From: Sphingobacterium oryzagri
GTDB lineage: Bacteria; Bacteroidota; Bacteroidia; Sphingobacteriales; Sphingobacteriaceae
Direction of reading: 5' to 3'
NCBI RefSeq assembly: GCF_028736175.1
Contig: NZ_CP117880.1
Coordinates: 2,604,001 to 2,668,000 of the forward strand
Length of the DNA stretch: 64,000 nucleotides
Shown here piece after piece: positions 61,611-64,000 of the stretch. Within the stretch, counting starts at the first letter, position 1; each line of letters opens with the position of its first letter. A program made the position numbers and the translations under genes. The notes under the pieces were generated by a model that saw only the letters and a list, made by a program, of their open reading frames with translations, did no database searches and was not told the origin of the DNA.

Positions 61611-62226
61611 CGTTTATCCTCGTTTATTGGTGTATGCAATAATCAACAACTTCGCGACCAGAATGTTCTGCGGACAACCGGGTTGTCAGCCAGGGAACAG
61701 GAAAAGAAGTTACGTAGAACGAACATATTAAAACTTAACTTTCGCTTCCCGATCAGCAAAATATAGCGCCTTATGCACGCTAAACCGACGCTTTTATCTT
61801 GTAAACCTACGGGCTTAGCAACTTCACCAAAAGCGACTTACCCGACGGACTCTACGTTTTATTTAATGCCTTGCTGATGGCAATTGATGAGGCAACTACC
61901 TTTTTTATATTTATTTAGTACGAGAAAACATCAGCCGTTATACTTTATTTCAAAACACTCCAACACAAATAATTATACAGCTTGTTAAAAACAAATAATT
62001 ATATAGGTTGTTAAAAATTACAAGGCAAACATGAATAAACATTTGTGTAGAAGGGCTGCCATTTGCAGAAACAGCATAGAAAGCACTTGACAACCACTTT
62101 CAGTAAACGAACAATAAAGTCGTTTACCTACACACAAGCAACAAACAAACGATTAATGATAGCTAATGCTAAATATACGCAACGCATTTTAATAAAAACT
62201 TACAAAACCCTTTCAATCTAACCATC
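61611..62226. other. Long intergenic region before the MetA-like gene
   Basis: 616 bp. Besides the tandem 26-bp repeat (61965-62016) no gene, RNA or terminator is recognised. It separates divergently read genes and holds their promoters. Confidence 0.45.
61965..62016. repeat. Tandem 26-bp direct repeat, two copies
   Basis: Two adjacent 26-bp units (61965-61990 and 61991-62016) differ at only two bases; both contain ACAAATAATTATA and end in TTGTTAAAA. Located 210 bp before the MetA-like gene. Could be tandem operator sites or a local duplication. Confidence 0.75.
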
Positions 62227-63138
62227 ATGAGATTACTCCTTTCCACCTTACTATTGCTATCCCTGCGCTCAACGGTGTTTGCGCAGACAGCAACCGAACC
62301 AAAAACCTATCAAAATTTCCCTACCGGCACGCAGATGTTTCAAGCTGGATATATACACCGCACCACAAACAGCACGCTTGATGGCGATATTGCGTTTGAC
62401 AATAATACCGTAGATATTCGCGCAAATGTCACCTACCTGCGGTACGCTCGTTTTTTTAACCTGGCCGGTAAAACTGCCGGCGCGCAGATCATGCTGCCCT
62501 ACGTTGGCATCGATGCGGATATTTTAGGCAATAACTTTAGACAGTCGGGCTTTGGCGATATGATGGTTATCCTGGGGAGCAACATCATCGGCGGTGATGC
62601 CATGAGCGTAGAAGAGCTGGCAAAAACGGCTAGAAAAACGGCGCTGGCGTGGTCGCTTGCTACCACCACCCCAACTGGCTCCTATCGGCAAGAACGGCTG
62701 CTAAATCCTGGCGGAAATCGTTGGCAGTTTAAACCCGAGATCGGCCTTACCGTACCCAGCGGCAAATGGGATTTGGAAGCGTACGTTCACGCTAAGTTCT
62801 TTACGGCCAACCACGCCTTTCGCGTGCCCGATGCTCAGGACGAACCGCTACGCGTAACCCAAAAGCCTTTTCTTGGCGGAACGTTTCATTTGGTCTATAA
62901 CTGGACGGATAAGTTCTGGATTTCTGGCGACGTAGCCGGACGGGCGGGCGGCGAAACAACGAAAGACGGCGTGGTACAGCACGATAGCCAACGCATACTG
63001 GGTTTGGGAGGAACGGTCAACTACGGTTTGGGTAGGCATCATCAGTTTGGCTTAAATTTTATCAGCAATGCAGCGGGTAATGAAAATGCACCGCATGGTG
63101 CCGTTACCGGGCTCAAGTACAGTTACATCATCAATTAA
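62227..63138 (+). CDS. MetA-pathway-type outer-membrane beta-barrel protein
   Basis: 303 residues. Signal peptide (1-20, VFAQ) then a beta-barrel series: GTQMFQAGYIHRTTNSTLDG, IRANVTYLRYARFFNLAGKTAG, FGDMMVILGSNIIGG and a closing LGRHHQFGLNFISNAAGN and LKYSYIIN. This is the transporter/phenol-degradation MetA family (PF13557), thought to move hydrophobic substrates over the outer membrane. The substrate may be an alkyl sulfate or related compound, given the enzyme encoded next. Confidence 0.82.
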   Translation: MRLLLSTLLLLSLRSTVFAQTATEPKTYQNFPTGTQMFQAGYIHRTTNSTLDGDIAFDNNTVDIRANVTYLRYARFFNLAGKTAGAQIMLPYVGIDADILGNNFRQSGFGDMMVILGSNIIGGDAMSVEELAKTARKTALAWSLATTTPTGSYRQERLLNPGGNRWQFKPEIGLTVPSGKWDLEAYVHAKFFTANHAFRVPDAQDEPLRVTQKPFLGGTFHLVYNWTDKFWISGDVAGRAGGETTKDGVVQHDSQRILGLGGTVNYGLGRHHQFGLNFISNAAGNENAPHGAVTGLKYSYIIN

Positions 63139-63168
63139 TTTCAGTTGTCAATAAATCATACAATAACC

Positions 63169-64000
63169 ATGAAAAACTATCTTTTAGTACTGCTAACATT
63201 TTCTTTGATTCCATTGGAAATGGTCGCGCAGAGCGCTGGCCCTAAAGAAGCCACGTCCTATACGCGAAAGGCAAATAGCAACATACTATCCATTCTTGAT
63301 TTTTCAGATAGTACAGACTATGTCAATGCCAGACGCGGCTTTATCGCCACTTATCCGGAAGACCATATCGGCAAAGCCTACGATTTGAGCCAGTTTAATT
63401 TTATTAAAGGCCAGGCGCCTGCCGAAGTGAATCCAAGTTTGTGGCGCCAAAGCGAGTTAAACGCCATTGCAGGGTTGTTTAAAGTGACAGACAATGTGTA
63501 TCAAATACGCGGATTTGACCTGGCCAACATGACACTCATCAAAGGAAAAAGCGGCTGGATCGTGATTGATCCGCTCACGGTTGAAGAAACAGCCAAAGCG
63601 GGCATGCAACTGGTAAAACAGCACTTAGGCGATTTCCCGGTAACGGCGATCATTATCACGCATAGCCACATTGACCACTTCGGTGGAATGCGGGCTGTGC
63701 TCGATGAAAAAGCTATTGCGGAAGGAAAGCAAAAGATTTATGCGCCTGATGGCTTTGTCGAACATGCGGTTAGCGAAAATGTATTAGCTGGTAACACGAT
63801 GGGCCGGCGAGCCGGATACATGTATGGCAACCTGTTACCAAAATCAACAACAGGCAGTGTCGGCTCGGGCCTCGGAACAACCACGGCAACCGGAACAAGC
63901 GCTATTGCGAAGCCTACCGATATCATTAGCAGCGAAGACGGGCAGCAAAAAGTTATTGATGGGCTAAAGGTAGATTTTATCTACACACCAGACTCCGAAG
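63169..64000 (+). CDS. Alkyl/aryl sulfatase, BDS1/SdsA1 type, N-terminal part (truncated by window edge)
   Basis: 277 residues to the window edge; whole enzymes are about 650. A signal peptide (1-20, EMVAQ) is followed by NARRGFIATYPEDHIGKAYDLSQFNFIKGQAPAEVNPSLWRQSELNAIAGLFKV, the N-terminal signature of alkyl sulfatases, and the zinc motif ITHSHIDHFGG (about 163-173). It would hydrolyse sulfate esters such as SDS in the periplasm. The second half of the zinc site and the sterol-carrier-like domain lie outside the window. It follows the MetA-like gene by 30 bp. Confidence 0.87.
   Translation, partial: MKNYLLVLLTFSLIPLEMVAQSAGPKEATSYTRKANSNILSILDFSDSTDYVNARRGFIATYPEDHIGKAYDLSQFNFIKGQAPAEVNPSLWRQSELNAIAGLFKVTDNVYQIRGFDLANMTLIKGKSGWIVIDPLTVEETAKAGMQLVKQHLGDFPVTAIIITHSHIDHFGGMRAVLDEKAIAEGKQKIYAPDGFVEHAVSENVLAGNTMGRRAGYMYGNLLPKSTTGSVGSGLGTTTATGTSAIAKPTDIISSEDGQQKVIDGLKVDFIYTPDSE

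Noticed and set aside
1..64000. tRNA, rRNA, CRISPR, phage or insertion-sequence genes
   Set aside because: Looked for hallmark sequences (transposase, integrase, regular spaced repeats) and saw none.

Overview
The window looks like the chromosome of a Bacteroidota bacterium, most likely of the Sphingobacteriaceae. The reasons are a PKD-like Bacteroidota lipoprotein, a GH2 and a DUF1343/NamZ exported hydrolase, a TonB-dependent receptor, strongly acidic stress proteins, and a general lack of Shine-Dalgarno sequences (two clear exceptions, at csbD and katE). Genus and species cannot be read from the sequence. I saw no rRNA, tRNA, CRISPR array, prophage or insertion sequence.

Region 1 (1-22 kb) mixes envelope and general-stress genes: a truncated GH2 glycosidase, a Crp/Fnr regulator, a divergent ClC protein, an FAD/NAD(P) protein, DUF3072, three oxidoreductases (one SDR with a Tat-like leader, one membrane-anchored SDR, one zinc alcohol dehydrogenase), an ECF sigma factor, a small acidic protein, CsbD, a large KatE-type catalase, an AI-2E-family permease, a succinate-semialdehyde-type dehydrogenase and a large MscS channel. 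An almost identical 16-bp dyad lies in front of the Crp/Fnr gene and, 19 kb away, in front of an SDR gene, which suggests a small regulon.

Region 2 (22-37 kb) is metabolic and accessory: SDRs, a guanine-deaminase-like enzyme, NamZ-like muramidase, VOC proteins, an alpha/beta hydrolase, an unusual VOC-ASCH fusion, a transglutaminase-like protein, an ABM monooxygenase, a sigma-region-2-only protein, a GH15 glucoamylase/trehalase, a cytosolic paralogue of the Tat-leader SDR, and an orphan PKD-like lipoprotein.

Region 3 (37-59.5 kb) is a molybdenum island, almost all on the minus strand. Two different xanthine-oxidase-family enzymes (an IorAB-like one with a cytochrome c, and a PaoABC-like one with FAD subunit) sit beside a long operon that appears to run moeA-xdhC-mocA-TonB receptor-dihaem peroxidase-SUOX-like-moaD-moeB-moaE-moaCB-nifS-modA-modB-modC. 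Divergent moaA and a stand-alone ModE-type DNA-binding protein complete it. Together these genes would import molybdate, build and mature (cytidylate, sulfurate) the cofactor, and insert it into the two exported hydroxylases. The TonB receptor, peroxidase and SUOX-like genes inside this operon are the least explained part and the best candidate for something new.

Region 4 (59.5-64 kb) has an AraC regulator, an NADP-dependent MDR reductase, and a pair made of a MetA-type outer-membrane protein and a truncated alkyl-sulfatase-like metallo-beta-lactamase-fold enzyme.
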